Assembly (NCBI RefSeq): GCF_042477335.2
Contig: NC_091255.1
Location: 42,448,501-42,512,500 of the forward strand
Source: Ovis canadensis
Taxonomy: Eukaryota > Chordata > Mammalia > Artiodactyla > Bovidae
Direction: 5' to 3'
Length of the DNA: 64,000 nucleotides
Shown: positions 1 through 11,384 of the stretch, piece after piece
How positions within the stretch are numbered: position 1 is the first letter of the stretch
Layout: each line of letters starts with the position of its first letter
Translations under genes and position numbers: made by a program
Notes under the pieces: model-generated
What the model was told of the DNA's origin: nothing
Seen by the model: the letters and a program-made list of their open reading frames with translations, nothing else
Databases searched by the model: none

Positions 1-130
1 TCTGATCACAGCAGGAGGGTCTGTAGTGTCTGAAGCGCCCTGTGTAAATCCACCCCCTCAGTTCTCTCGTTTGTCCTCTGAGCCAGGAACCCTGGTGGCT
101 CCCACTTTACAGACAAGGACATAGGCACTG

Positions 131-342
131 AGTGTGTGTGTGTGTTAGTTGCTTAGTGGTGTCCAACTCTTTGTGACCCCATGGCCTGTGGCCTGCCAGG
201 CTCCTCTGCCCATGGAATTCTCCAGGCAAGAATACTGGATTGGGTAGCCGTTTCCTCCTCCAAGGGATCTTCCCAACCCAGGGATTGAACCCGAGTCTCA
301 CTTCTTTTGCATTGCAGGCAGATTCTTTACTGCCTGTACCAA
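131..342 (-). mobile_element. Bov-tA type SINE
   Basis: This is a Bov-tA SINE read in antisense. The plus strand shows a TG-rich tail, then the complement of the BovB-derived body (tgtccaactctttgtgacc, ctccaggcaagaatactgg), then the tRNA-like head near 300-340. Ruminant-specific family; no gene function. Confidence 0.85.
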
Positions 343-1072
343 GTGCTGAGAGGTGACAGTAATTGTCCAGGTCATACTGAGGCAGGGCCAGGCTCCAGAT
401 GGGCATACTGGATTCCAGATTCTTCACTGTTGATGAAAAGTGAGAAAATGCAGACAAATATCTCACCACCCTAGAGAAGCAATGCTGACAATCTGGTGTG
501 TTCTTCTCCAGCCTTGTGGAGCAGGATGTGTTTTGTACAAATGAGATCTCCTTCTGCCGTCTGCTCAGAACACTTGAAGGTATGTCCAGGTTTTCCTCGG
601 CTGCTTTCATCTCCCTTCTCCGCCGCTGTCAGTTCAGTGTGTCCCCTGGAGAATGTGTGTTCCCTGGAGCACAGAGTCGGCAGACCTCATGCTGTTTCTT
701 TCAGCTTTCTAGAGTTGTCTCCGCAAAGGGCAGCTCTAGTGAGCTGGGTCGCAGGAAGCCCTCTGTCCTGGTCATGTCCCCCAGGACTAAGGTCACCCCT
801 TGAGCCAGGCTGCCCCTCACAAGGTGGGGAGTGGCACTGACACCTGAAGATTGGGGTAATGAGTTTCAAGTTCAAGTGGGCATGGGGAGGAAAGAGGAAG
901 CAGGTCGAAGACCTTGGTTTGTGCTGCTGAGACCTTGCGGGGCCTTCCCAGAACAGATCCCCTCCTCCTCTGCTATAGTTCCTCTGTGAAGTTCCCAGAT
1001 TACAACATCTCAGGAATACTTCCTGAGTTTGCAGATGTTAAAAACCACCACCAAATGGGAGAAACTCACACA
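343..1072. other. No gene recognised
   Basis: Single-copy-looking DNA with short open frames on both strands near 496-875. None has a recognisable domain, and I see neither splice structure nor a known repeat here. Confidence 0.5.
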
Positions 1073-1590
1073 TGATTAATTGCCCCAGACCTACAGGGAC
1101 TAAGGACTGATACTGTGAACCCCAGTGACCCCACCTTGTGACCTCACCATCAACCAATCAGAGAATTGCAAACGAGCTGACCACAGACCCTGGGAATGCC
1201 CTCCTTCCCCTGGCCTTTCTAAATGCTTTCCTGGGACTTCCCTGGTGGTCCAGTGGCTAAGTCTCCATGCTCCCAATGCAGGGGGCCTTGGTTCATTTCC
1301 TGGTCAGAGAACTAGATCCCCCATGCTACAGCTGCAACTTAAGATCACGCATACCGCAGAGCAGATTCTGCAGGTCCTGCGTGCCGCCACTAAGACGTGG
1401 TACTGCTAAATAAATGAATATATTTTTAAGATGTTTGCCGAAACCCTTCAGGGAGTTCGGCGTTTGAGGATGACACAAGCCACCCATCCCCCTTGCTCAA
1501 TCCTGCAATAAACCTTTCTCTGCTCCAAATGCCTCCATTTTAGTTTGTTTGGCCTCAGGCACACAGACTCGCACGACTTATGCTCAGCCT
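1073..1590 (+). mobile_element. LTR fossil split by a CHR SINE
   Basis: Fossil of an endogenous retrovirus LTR, solo as far as seen. The left part holds a CCAAT-type stretch (aaccaatcagag) and the right part an AATAAA-type signal (ctgcaataaacc). A CHR SINE at 1233-1429 separates the two halves. The layout resembles mammalian ERV LTRs that predate ruminants. Family not assigned; it looks decayed. Confidence 0.45.
1233..1429 (+). mobile_element. CHR-type tRNA-derived SINE
   Basis: Starts with the typical CHR head (gggacttccctggtggtcca), continues with the B-box-like part (gttcatttcctggtcag) and the CHR body (agatcccccatgctac), and ends in an A-rich tail with taaataaat. CHR SINEs occur in cetartiodactyls. 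Confidence 0.85.
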
Positions 1591-2660
1591 ACTTACTGGG
1601 AGGCAGGTTCTGATGCCCAACACCATTGCATCTCCTGCAGCCAGGGATGCCAGGGTGCATCCAGAGTCCTCCGGAGAGTGCCAGTCTCCTGAGTCCAGCA
1701 GCGGCAGCCTCCAGGGACTCATCCTCCCCAGGAGCCCCAGCCCCAGAGTCCTGAACAGCACAGTCACCTGAGGTTGGGAGGGATGGGGTGCCTTGTCCAC
1801 CCTGGGCGTGCAGACCTGAGGGAAGGCATGGGTCCCAGCACTTGGGGACAGAGAGGGCCCGTGGCAGGGTCACTCCACAGGAACCATGGACGTTTGTCCA
1901 GGCCAAGGTTTCCAGGGACCCTGCAGGGAGACAGCTGGGGAATAAACAACCTCTGAGAGCCTGAATATACACATGGATGATAGTCAAACCAGTATAAAAA
2001 TAGAGCCCAATTCACAGTGGGCAGCAGCACGCCCAGGAAACCAAACCCTTATCGACAGTGACCAGCCTAGGAAGGCAGCCTGTCATCTCCTATAAAAACC
2101 TGGAAGCTAAACAACCCCTGTAACAGTGGGTCTCAAACACCCCACCTCTGATCAGTAACTGGCAGCTTTTCCAACTATTGTCCCTGTTGCCAACTCAGGA
2201 CAAGCCAGTGGTTACAGCTCTCCCAGAGTTGGTGTGTCTCCCACCCACAGTCCTACATGTTAACATGCAGAGTATGTGTCTACATATTTTGTGTGTTTAA
2301 AGTTTTTGTGCAACTTGCTTTATTTTTCCAGAGAGAAAAAATTTTTTCTTTTACTTAGTAATTCATTTTCTGATGTTGTTTTTCATTTATGAAAAAATTT
2401 TAAACAAAATAAATACAATATCGCTGCATATATTTGATATTAACATTTAGAAGGTCATGCTAATTCTATTAAAGTTAATTAAAATCTATTAATTCCTTTT
2501 GTTTCATGTAAATCTCCTGTACTCAAACTGTACAGTAAAAACATACATAAATTTCACTGACAATACTCAAGAAGAGTTATTCAAAGTGGTATAAAAAGCC
2601 ATTTTTGAGAATCACCTTCACCGTGTTTTCTGGTAATGTCCATAGATTATTAGCTCCTGC
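1591..2660. other. No gene recognised; AT-rich second half
   Basis: Mixed single-copy-looking DNA. From about 2270 to 2560 it becomes strongly AT-rich and resembles decayed repeat. The short open frames on both strands near 1555-2030 show no recognisable domain. Confidence 0.45.
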
Positions 2661-2667
2661 GACCAGG

Positions 2668-3063
2668 TCATTCTGTGTCTGTCTTTCCACGTTCCTTTCT
2701 TTTCTGGTCATGAGAGTAAGGGAAACTAAACAGCTGTAGGTGAAGTATGGATCCTGTGGGTTTTATTCTGTTTTCAGGAACCCAGAGGAGTCTTTTTACA
2801 TTGTTATTCACGAAAGTAAGGGCTACTCCCTTTGGATCTAATCTCTCAATTCTTCCAACCAGGTGCACAAAAGGCACAGGGAAATCTCCCCAGTACTCCC
2901 TTGGTCCCTCATTGTCTCCTGCGAAGAACCCCTTGACATGTTTTTCCTTTCCACTTGTGATGTCTGGGCTTGTACGGATGTGCTCCTGGTGGCCTGCACT
3001 ACCAGCCTTGTGCTTGCCTAGTTTCAAGGCAGAAGAGAGAGCCAGAGTCAGCAACAGCGACAT
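2668..3063 (-). mobile_element. Possible retroviral coding fossil
   Basis: A 131-codon open frame on the minus strand. Its composition (segments such as YWGDFPVPF and LLWVPENRIKP) reminds me of the pol/env border of endogenous betaretroviruses. No LTR or neighbouring viral gene was found beside it. I treat it as a short fossil fragment of uncertain origin; it could be a chance frame. Confidence 0.25.
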
Positions 3064-4057
3064 GGATGATTGAACATAGAGGAATTTATGCCTCTGAAGA
3101 AAGTCCTGGAGCTACAGCACACCGTGTGCAGTGGACAGAGAGGTGGACAGGACGGCTGCCTTCTCCCCCGGAAGGGGAGACTGCAGTTATAGGGGAAACT
3201 GACAGGTGGGCTCATGAGTTACCAGGGAGACCAGCAGAGGGCAGCCCCTCACTGCCCCTGTGATAAACTGGGTCCTGGGACCGCTAGGCAGGAAGGTCAG
3301 TCCTGAGCGCAGGGTGTAGGGGAAGTGGGCCCTGGTCCAGCAGCGGATGGACAGAGAGTAAGAGAACAGCCACCCTGAGCTGCCTGAGCCTACAGTTCCT
3401 CAGGCCCTGCAGCTCTCCACCCGTCTGCAGGCATAGATCTAATCCTGGGGATTTTTTCGTCATTTGAGATTTGAAACGCTGGCTCTTTATGGCTGGCCCT
3501 TCTGCCCACTCCAGGGCAGGGCCAGTCCTGGTCTCTCTCAGGATCGTGCTTGCCACCCGCTAGCGGGTCCCAGCACCTGCGTGGAAGCCGGGCTCCACCT
3601 GCCCGGGCATCTCCGGGCATCAGAGCTGCGCAGAGCTCGGCCGTCAGTCCCCAGGTCGGGGGCGCGGGGATTAGGAGGGGGGCGTGGTGGGAGCACGAGC
3701 AGCCCCCGCCGCGGGTTCCAAGGCTATCAGACCTGCTGACTGGACCTTCCAGCCGAGCCCGCCGAGGGGTCAGACACCTGCGGAATCCGCGGGGACACCT
3801 CCCGCCGGGAGACCCTCCGCGGAGCGGGGCTGGGGAGGGGAGACGTGAGTCGGGCGGGAGGGGCTGACTCAAGAGGCCCGGCACACAGCCCATGGCAGGT
3901 CCCGGGAGGGACCGTGAGCATCAGCTCTGTCTTCGCGACGAGAAGAAAAAGGCCCCACGAGCCGTCAGGGCGGGCGGGATAATACACCTGCGCAAGATCA
4001 AATCTCTTGTGATGGGACTCGACTCCACTCCTTCTGCTGCCCCTGTACTTTGGGAGG

Positions 4058-4063
4058 AAAAAA
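4058..4063 (-). terminator. Pol III terminator of tRNA-Trp
   Basis: Six A residues on the plus strand give TTTTTT on the minus strand, starting about eight bases after the tRNA 3' end. A run of four or more T is the standard RNA polymerase III stop. Confidence 0.85.
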
Positions 4064-4070
4064 GCCGATC

Positions 4071-4142
4071 TGACCCCGACGTGACTTGAACACGCAACCT
4101 TCTGATCTGGAGTCAGACGCGCTACCATTGCGCCACGAGGTC
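4071..4142 (-). tRNA. tRNA-Trp (anticodon CCA)
   Basis: A 72-nt nuclear tryptophan tRNA gene, read on the minus strand from 4142. It begins GACCTCGTGGCGCAATGG, which contains the A-box, carries the anticodon loop CTCCAGA with CCA at plus positions 4108-4110, and has the B-box/T-arm GTTCAAGTC. The acceptor stem pairs GACCTCG with CGGGGTC allowing G-U. There is no intron and no encoded CCA tail, as expected in eukaryotes. Compared with the vertebrate tRNA-Trp sequence I remember, the T-loop reads TTCAAG rather than TTCAAA, a change in the loop that should not break pairing. A T-run follows as terminator. Human 17p11.2 has a tRNA-Trp(CCA) gene between RNF112 and SLC47A1, which fits this position. 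Confidence 0.95.
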
Positions 4143-4502
4143 ACAGAAAACAGGAGCTGCCAGGGAGCTAAAGGCCTCGGCGAGGCTGCGCCGCCGCGCG
4201 GCAGAACGCTGGCGCTTCGTTCATCCCGCCCCGATTCGGAGGGCGGAGCCGAGTCCATGCGCATGCGCGTCCCAGGGAAGCGGTGCCGCGAGCTAGTGCG
4301 GGGCGGAGCGGATTTCTGGAGGGCTGGACTCCTTTCAGAGAAGCCCCCCGCCCGACTCCAAGGAAAGAAAGCGGGTGGGTAGCCTGAAGAGTCAGAACTT
4401 GATAAACGAGCTTGAAAACGCAACGACTTTACTATTATTTTTACTTTGCAAGTTAGTTCATTGCATTTGTCAATTTTTAATTGAAGTACAATTGGTTTTA
4501 GA

Positions 4503-4712
4503 GTTTTCCTGGTGGCTTAGTGGTCAAGAACCCGCTTCCCAACGCAGGAGACCGAGGTTCGATCCCTGGCTGGGGAAAATCCCCTGGAGGAGGACCGGGC
4601 AACCTGCTCCAGTATTCTTGCCTGGGAAATCTCATGGCCAAAGGAGCCTGGCGGGATACAAGTCCATGGGGTCACGAAAGAGTTGGACACGACTTAACAG
4701 TTAAACAACATA
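4503..4712 (+). mobile_element. Bov-tA SINE
   Basis: Sense copy with a tRNA-like head (ttcctggtggcttagtgg), a B-box-like gttcgatccctggc, a BovB-derived body (gaggaccgggcaacctgctc) and the tail gttggacacgactt. The tRNA-like head is part of the SINE and is not a tRNA gene. Confidence 0.85.
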
Positions 4713-4943
4713 GTTGATATATAATTATTGTTTCTAAACCATAGAAGTAAACTTTGTCTTTGAGGAAAATCAGAACAGTGCCTGGAAGAAAATTGGAATC
4801 TCTGACCATCCACCACCCAGAGATATTGATTGGGGTTTGTGTTTGTTTTTTTGTTTGTTTGTTTTGCAGATTTTTTATCAGCTACCTCTACTTCCCAAAT
4901 CCGTTATTGAACTTTCAAGTAATGGGTCGTATACACCCAGAAG

Positions 4944-5142
4944 GGCTTCCCTGCTGGAGGAGTGGGTAAAGAATCCGCCTGCAATGCAAGAGACACAGGT
5001 TCAATCCGGAAGATCCCCTGGAGAAGGAAATGGCAACCCACTCCAGTATTCTCGCCTGAAAAATCCCTTGGACAGAGGAGCCTGATAGGCTACAGTCGAA
5101 AGGGTCGCAAAGAGTTCGACAAGACTGAGCAACTAACACACA
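4944..5142 (+). mobile_element. Bov-tA SINE
   Basis: Sense copy from gggcttccctgctgg through aagatcccctggagaagg to gactgagcaactaacaca. Complete in layout. Confidence 0.85.
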
Positions 5143-5342
5143 CCCAGAAAAGCAACCGTGAATTTTCACAAAGTGATAATGTGTATCTGGCTCCCAGACA
5201 GAGAAAGACCTAAGCATCTTTCTTCCAGTGCATTTTTGAGATGAGATTATACTGTACATAACGGTTTTGTTTTTTTTTATTCTCACTTGTCACTATATTG
5301 TCCCCATATGTTAATACATTTCCTAGCCTAATTTTAGGGCAG

Positions 5343-5558
5343 GGCTTCCCAGGTGGCACTAATGGTAAAGAATCCTCTGCCAATTCAGGTGATGCCAGAA
5401 ATGAGGGTTCAATCCCTGGGTCAGGAAGATCCGCTGCAGGAGGAAATGGCTACCCCCTCCAATATTCTTGCCTGGAGAATCGGATGGACAGAGGAGCCTG
5501 GCAGGCTACAGCCCATAGAGTTGCACAAAGTAGAACATGACTGAAGCGACTTAGCACA
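5343..5558 (+). mobile_element. Bov-tA SINE
   Basis: Sense copy from gcttcccaggtggcac to the tail tgactgaagcgacttagc. It is the third Bov-tA in the same orientation within 1.1 kb. Confidence 0.85.
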
Positions 5559-6764
5559 CGATGTATCGTAATTTTAAAGGGCTCATTGATCACTTCATGG
5601 GAATTCTGAGTCCCTGCTTTTGAACAGTACTTTTTCCTTTTTATTGGATAAGAAAGGCAAAACTATTTAATAAATGAGTAAACATGCTCCTAAGTTAAAA
5701 AGGTAGAAGTAAGAAAGAGCGCTCTCCTGGCCTGATTAAGAACAAGAGGTATCAGTTAATTCAATAACTAGGACATCCGAAGGTCCTGGCATTCTTTAGA
5801 GAAGGAGAGAGGGAAGCCTTTGTGGGAAGAAGGAAAACTGTCTGGTACTCTTGGGTGAAGCTGGGGCTGGGGGGTGGGGGGGCAGTGTGGGTTTGAGGGA
5901 GCAGGTGAGACCACCGGAGCTTCTACTTGTCAATGGAAAGGGATTGCGGCAGTCTTTGTATTTGTGGCCACGTATGACATTGGGAGCATTTGGGGTGGAC
6001 CCAAGGCCATCAGGGCATCAGAGATTGGAGCCTCTGTCCCCGATCTTCCAGGAAAAGGGCCTGCCAGCCCGCAGCACCATTGCTGGTTCCATGTCCAGAT
6101 GCCAGGGAGCCAGAGCCCCGAGTCACCTCCTTATCAATTTTGATGGCCCAGGGGTGAAGTGTACCCTGCTGGGGGTGGTGGGGGAATGGGGAGCCGAGAG
6201 AGGGGAGGGAGTGAACGAGATCTGGTCGCAGCTTCGGGCTGGTCACTCCCTCGCGTCCCTCCTCCCCGCAAGCCTCCAGCCCTGGCCGCACAGCAAGGTC
6301 ACTGTGAGGAGGAGCCAGTGCCTTTCCCACGGATGTCGAGGGCCCAGAATCTCCTGGAAAGAATGCCTTAATACAAGGAAAGGTCAGATACATTCTTGAA
6401 ACCCAGCTCAGAGTTCTGGATACTCAGGCCCGGGCCCCTCCTCCTGTGATGTTGACGCAAACCTTAAGTGTGATTGCGCTGTGCGTAGGCCCCTACAGGC
6501 CAGTGCGGTGGTGCACTCGGACGGAGGGACGGCAGAGGTTTGTAAGGACGGCATCTGGGGGCCCTTTTAAAAGTGAGCGCCGTCCCCGCCAGGGCAGACC
6601 AGAGCGAAGGAGTGAGGCAGGTGTGCAGTTGTGCAGCATCAGTCAGGTCCTCTTTTACCCTTGGTCCCGCCTCGGGGTTATCGGACCCATGCCCAATGGG
6701 AGCTCCAGGGTCAACTCCTCTTAAAACTTTGCTTGCTTGTTCATCATGGATTTTTTGCATCTAT
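5559..6764. other. No gene recognised
   Basis: Single-copy-looking DNA. A G-rich run lies near 5865-5885, and a moderately GC-rich section runs from 6440 to 6720. Open frames on both strands at 5851-6399 and 6573-7202 have no recognisable domain. Confidence 0.5.
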
Positions 6765-6884
6765 TTGTATTTTTTGACCACGCCTGAGGCATGGGGGATC
6801 TTAATTCCCCCACTAGGGATTGAACTCGCAGCCCATGCTGTGGAAGCTGAGAAGCTTAGTCCCTGGACCTCCAGGGAAGTCCAA
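6765..6884 (-). mobile_element. CHR SINE, antisense
   Basis: Antisense CHR fragment: the complement of the body (catgggggatcttaattccc), the B-box-like part (ccactagggattgaactcgc) and the head (ctccagggaagtcc). Confidence 0.75.
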
Positions 6885-7611
6885 CAATTTTTATTTTTCA
6901 AAAGACTGCATTTTAAAAACTTATCTTATTTAAAAATATTTTTTAAACTTAAAAAATTTAACTGTGGAGATAAGCCCCCACCCCTCAGAGAATGCCTCAC
7001 TTGCTTCACCCTCGTTCCAGCCCTGCTGTTCACCAAAATTCTGCTGATGCCCAGAAATCAGAAAGAACTGCTTCCTTATTTTAGAACTAAACTCCATTAT
7101 GCCAAAAAAAAAACAAAAAGAGAGAGAGAGAACAACAAAAAACTCCTGCAAAATATAGAAATTTTCAAAATGACAAAACAGTCAATGTCCAATAAAATAT
7201 AAAAAAAAAAGGATAACTACCATCAGTAACAAAGGTGTGTGGGGAAATAGATATTCTCACTCAGGACTGGAAAAGAACATGAAATAGCTGTTTGGATTGT
7301 AATGTGGCACATGTTTTAAAAATGCTTCTGTCCAAACATCTGCTCTTCTAGAGAATAGGAATAGGTACTAAAGAACCAGTTAAGGATGTATGCAAAGATG
7401 CACTGTCCAGATTGTTCTCATCAGAGCTGTGTTGGTGACAGTGAAACCCAAGATCCACAGCTCAGTCTAATTTCCAAGGGAGTGAGCACAGGGGCTGGCC
7501 TTGGCAAGTGCTTGTATTTATGAGCTCCCTGAATAAAGAGACATTGTATTGAGACTCCAGGGGTAACTGTTATGGAGGAAGAATGCAGGGATGGGACATT
7601 TCATTGTTCAT
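6885..7611. other. No gene recognised; purine tract
   Basis: AT-rich DNA with a poly-purine run (A-rich, then AGAGAG) near 7103-7140. The stretch 7230-7510 looks like decayed LINE sequence but I cannot assign it. Confidence 0.4.
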
Positions 7612-7675
7612 TACAAGGACTTCTCTGGCAACCCAGTGGTTAAACTTTGCCTTCTAATGCAGAGTGTTGTTCTGC
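7612..7675 (+). mobile_element. CHR SINE head fragment
   Basis: Short stretch with the CHR head pattern (ggacttctctggcaacccag, ggttaaac). The rest of the element is not recognisable. Confidence 0.4.
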
Positions 7676-8304
7676 CAAAAGTTTTAACTTTCATCTCAGG
7701 TTCAAAGGATTTGTTAACAAAATTAATCACTTGTTGCAAACAAATGAACAATACCAGTATTTATTAGAGAATTATCTAGCTTACTTTCAATATATTAACA
7801 TTAAAAGAGAAATAGAAACAGCGGAGGATACATCATTAGACTGGGTTGTAACCAACATCCAGACTTAAACAGCACTGGGAAATCCCGTGTCACAGCAAGT
7901 CCGGAGTCTGAACTGGGAAAATGTCCCAGGCAGTGAGTCCACTTTGTGGGTGAGACTTCAAAACTTCAGTTCTGAGATTCCTGCTTAAAATCCCAGGCCA
8001 CAGACTGATATAGCCATCAATCTGTGAGCAAACTTCAGCTCTGGTTTCATGTTAATGCTGTCTGTTTTATCTTATGAGCATTGATAGTCTCCAGGCCCAG
8101 GAGACTGGTTGGATCTCCAGGGCTCAGGAGAATTCCAAGACTCACTCCCTATCTTATCTATGATGCCGCCCAGCTGGCTGGTAAAAGTCGGTGCAAGTGC
8201 AGGCAGGCACGTAGCCAGGGTGGCATCCAGGCAGATTAGGGACAAGTCAGAGGCCTGCTCTGCTTTCTTTGTCTCTGAAACCTGAACAAGGCTTCAATCT
8301 TAAT

Positions 8305-8460
8305 TCTCCTAACAGCGGTGCAGCTTCGATCCCTGGTCCAGGAGATAAGATCCCACATGCCTTGCAGCCAAACAAACCAAAACATAAAACAACAGAAGCA
8401 ATGTTGTAACAAATTCAAGAAAGGCTTTTACAATGGTAAAAAAAAAAAAAAAAAAAAACT
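8305..8460 (+). mobile_element. CHR SINE, 3' portion
   Basis: CHR-like body (cagcttcgatccctggtcca, gataagatcccacatgcc) followed by the long CHR tail (acagaagcaatgttgtaac) and an uninterrupted A-run at 8439-8458. Confidence 0.65.
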
Positions 8461-8639
8461 TAAAGCATTTTTTCATTAGATATATTAGAAACCAATGTTG
8501 GGTAATCTGGAGGCCCAGGCCAAGGACAGGACTCCTCCAAGCTGTGGCCTCCTGATTAATTGAGAAGAAAAGCCACTACATCCCATGATGGGAGAGGGAT
8601 GCCTCCGGCCGTGGCACAGAGGTTAAAAAAAAAAAAGAA

Positions 8640-9175
8640 AAATTAAAGTTTTAAAAATGCAGATTTGGGGATAATGGAAGAAGTTTTCACATACTGAGGT
8701 ATGAGAAAGTCATTCTGGTTTATACAGGAGTTAACTTGAATTTGATGCTAACCAGAACAGCCTGTTTGGGGCCCATCAAATGTACATTGTACATCTGCTT
8801 TGATCATTAACACGTTCACAGACCAGAAGCAAAGAATGTCCATGTTTAAAATATATAAATATTCAAAGACTCCCCGCCTGGGACGCCAGTGTTGGTTTCT
8901 CCTTCCGTGGTAAGACTCCCTTCCCAGGCACCAAGGCCATTCTGACTCGCTGTATATTGGCTCATCTGCTTTTTGAAACCTTGAAGGAATGTACCCCAGA
9001 CTTGTTTGATGTCCTTTGTTCTGACAAGATATAAAACTGAGCTGAAAACCACGCTGCTCCGAAGCAGCTCCTCCGAGGCTGTCTCCAGGCTACAGTCTGT
9101 TTGACTCAAATAAAACTCTTGTCATTCCTGTTATACTCTGGTTATTATTTGTGTCGACAGAGTCTTGAATTTCAG
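8640..9175 (+). mobile_element. LTR fossil, probable
   Basis: Probable solo LTR of an endogenous retrovirus. A TATA-like signal (gatataaaactg) near 9029 is followed about 80 bp later by AATAAA (caaataaaactcttgtc), the spacing of a retroviral U3-R. Class I-like. Ends are not resolved and no internal region was seen. Old and apparently incomplete. Confidence 0.35.
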
Positions 9176-9700
9176 GCATTTCTATTTTCATGACAATTTT
9201 GTATTATGCCAGGTTTTCCTTCTTTGCTCTGTGCCTTGAAAACCTTGATTAGGAAAAAAAAAAAAAAAAGCCCTCCTTCAACACAGGAAAATTCAAGAGG
9301 ATTATAGTTGAAACCAGTCTGCACCTCCCTGCCTGTCTTTTCCTTTTAAAGCTTCTGTGACCCTCTTAGGTTTTGGTTTTGCTGAGGATGTGGTTTGGTA
9401 TAAACCCAAGTAAGTCTGGCTGATCTGTCAGGGCTAGAATGTCTTCACTGAGCTAATGAGAAAGGTTGCCATGCTTGTTTGTGGTCAGGGGAGACTGGGG
9501 CAGTGTGGATGTCCTTTACCTTGGAGACGGAGAGCTGAAAGCAGAAAGTTCCATCTACGGTCATCAGCTGTGGGTGCAGCTAGCGAGGATGAGGGTACTG
9601 TCCAGTTACTCCATGTGACAATAAGTGTGACTTTCTCAACTTTGCCCCATGTGACAGTGTTGACTGTACTTGTTTCTGGAGATGTTCTTCAGCCTGGAGA
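9176..9700. other. No gene recognised
   Basis: Single-copy-looking DNA with an A-run at 9252-9268. The short plus-strand frame at 9456-9791 has no recognisable domain. Confidence 0.45.
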
Positions 9701-9782
9701 TTTTTTTTTTTTTAATTTATTTGGTCTTAGTTGCGGCACTTGGGACCGTCAATCTTCTATTACTATTAAAAGAAACTTTTTC

Positions 9783-10024
9783 AGTAATTAATTAATTTAT
9801 TTTTGTCTGTGCTGGGTCTTCATTGCTGCCTGGACTTTTCTCTAGTTGAAGCAAGTGGGGGCTGCTCTCTAGTTGTGGTGCATGGGCTTCTCATTGTAGG
9901 GGTTTCTCTTGCCATGGACTACAGGCTCTAGGGCTCAGCAGTTATGGATCCTGGACCAGGGACTGAACCTGTGTCTCCTGCCTTGCAAGGTGGATTCTTT
10001 GCCACCGAGCCACCAGGGAAGCCC
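9783..10024 (-). mobile_element. CHR SINE, antisense, long form
   Basis: Antisense CHR with its extended body (ggggctgctctctagttgtg) and head (agccaccagggaagccc). It lies next to a second, shorter antisense CHR-like piece at about 9703-9760, so one may have inserted beside or into the other. Confidence 0.8.
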
Positions 10025-10034
10025 TTCTTTTCCT

Positions 10035-10181
10035 TTTTAAAAATATATATTTGTTTGTTTATTTGGCTGCATCGGTCTTGGTTGTGGAATGTGGGATCTA
10101 GTTCCCCAACCAGGGATCAAACACAGGGTCCCCTGCATTGGGAGGGCAGAGTCTTAGCCACTGGATTACCAGAGAAGTCCC
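10035..10181 (-). mobile_element. CHR SINE, antisense
   Basis: Antisense CHR directly after the previous one: tttggctgcatcggtcttgg, then cccaaccagggatcaaac, then the head gattaccagagaagtcc. Confidence 0.75.
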
Positions 10182-10469
10182 CAGCCTAGAGAGAGCCTTG
10201 GCATTTTACTAAATCAAAGACCCTCCGGCTGTCACTCACCAGATGCAGCTGTGTGCTGCACACACAGAGAGGCCTTGATGATAGACAGGGCACTGAAATT
10301 CCATCAACAGTCAAATGGAGACAGTGCCATCCCCTGGGAACTAAAACCCCTGTCTTCCAACATGAAAGAATGACAAAAGGAAGAGCCTGTCCCTATTCAT
10401 CAGGATTTAAATATGGGTTTAAACTTAGACAAAGAACATTACTGTGGAAGGTTCCCTCTACCAAGGAGG

Positions 10470-10562
10470 TGGCAAGCGTACCAGTCCTGTCTTTGCCACT
10501 ATCTGTGTGACACCAGACAAATCACCCAACTTTTCTTTGCCATGGACTCCTCAATTCTAAGA
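10470..10562 (+). mobile_element. MIR SINE fragment
   Basis: Sense MIR core (tttgccactatctgtgtgac, agacaaatcacccaac, cctcaattctaag). Ancient mammalian SINE. A Bov-tA follows directly, so it probably inserted here. Confidence 0.6.
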
Positions 10563-10742
10563 GCTTCCCAGAGGGCTTAGTGGTAAAGAACCTGCCTACC
10601 AATGCAGGAAACAGAGGAGATGCACGTTCCATCCCTGGGTCTGGAAGATTCCCTGGAGGAGGAAATGGCAACCCACTCCCAGTATTCTTCCCTGGAAAAT
10701 CCCATGGACAGAGGAGCCTGGCGGGCTACAGTCCATGTGTTG
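10563..10742 (+). mobile_element. Bov-tA SINE, 3' truncated
   Basis: Sense copy from gcttcccagagggctt to gggctacagtccatg; the terminal part of the BovB-derived tail is missing. Confidence 0.8.
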
Positions 10743-10837
10743 CAACATGCCTCAATCTAAACTGTGATATAACCGGAGTAAGAGGATTGTAAGCCAAGTA
10801 ATGCTTTGAAAACGAGCTCCAAAGAGCACAATATGTT

Positions 10838-10966
10838 TCTAAAAAAATTTTTTTTAGTTGCAGCAGGGGGGTATCTAGTTTCCTGACCAGAGATCGAATC
10901 TGTTCATCCCACCCCCTGTATTGGGAGCTCAGAGTCAACCTACAGGACCACCAGGACATCCCTGTT
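10838..10966 (-). mobile_element. CHR SINE, antisense
   Basis: Antisense CHR: ttagttgcagcagggggg, tcctgaccagagatcgaatc, ggaccaccaggacatccc. Confidence 0.65.
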
Positions 10967-11384
10967 TCCTGATTCTTAGAGTGTCTATTAGGCTTCCATG
11001 GACATGTCAGAGTTCATAACCATGGGGCTGTCAGGACTGCCCAGGGCTATGGAGTGAGATGTGATTTAACCTAATGCTGGGCTCTCTCCAAGCACAAGCA
11101 GTAAGCAAGCCTGCTGTCCGTACTTACTCAGAGTCATGTAAGCTGGAAAATGGGTACCTCACAGCCCCTATTCCACCTTACATTCTTGTGTTATTTCTCT
11201 CCCTCTCAAAAATGTATTGTTCTTCTCTGATTAGGGATTAGTGGAGTCCAACCAAATCACCCTGTTTGGGTCCCCAGGATAGCCAGTGTGACCTTGTATT
11301 ATCTGACGGATATGTAAATCGGGGAATCATCATCACAAAATGATTCATAAACCTACTCTGAGTCATCTGGAAACTCAGATCTTT

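Larger units (their letters stand above)
3560..4370. promoter_or_regulatory. GC- and CpG-rich patch around the tRNA gene
   Basis: A CpG-rich stretch in an otherwise AT-leaning neighbourhood, with many CG dinucleotides from about 3600 to 4340. It contains the tRNA-Trp gene. The open frames here on both strands are explained by GC content and show no known domain. It may be a short CpG island kept open by Pol III activity; that is inference. Confidence 0.45.

Noticed and set aside
4503-5558. tRNA-like heads with B-box sequence in repeated units
   Set aside because: These are the heads of Bov-tA SINEs; they are followed by BovB-derived bodies and do not fold as complete tRNAs.
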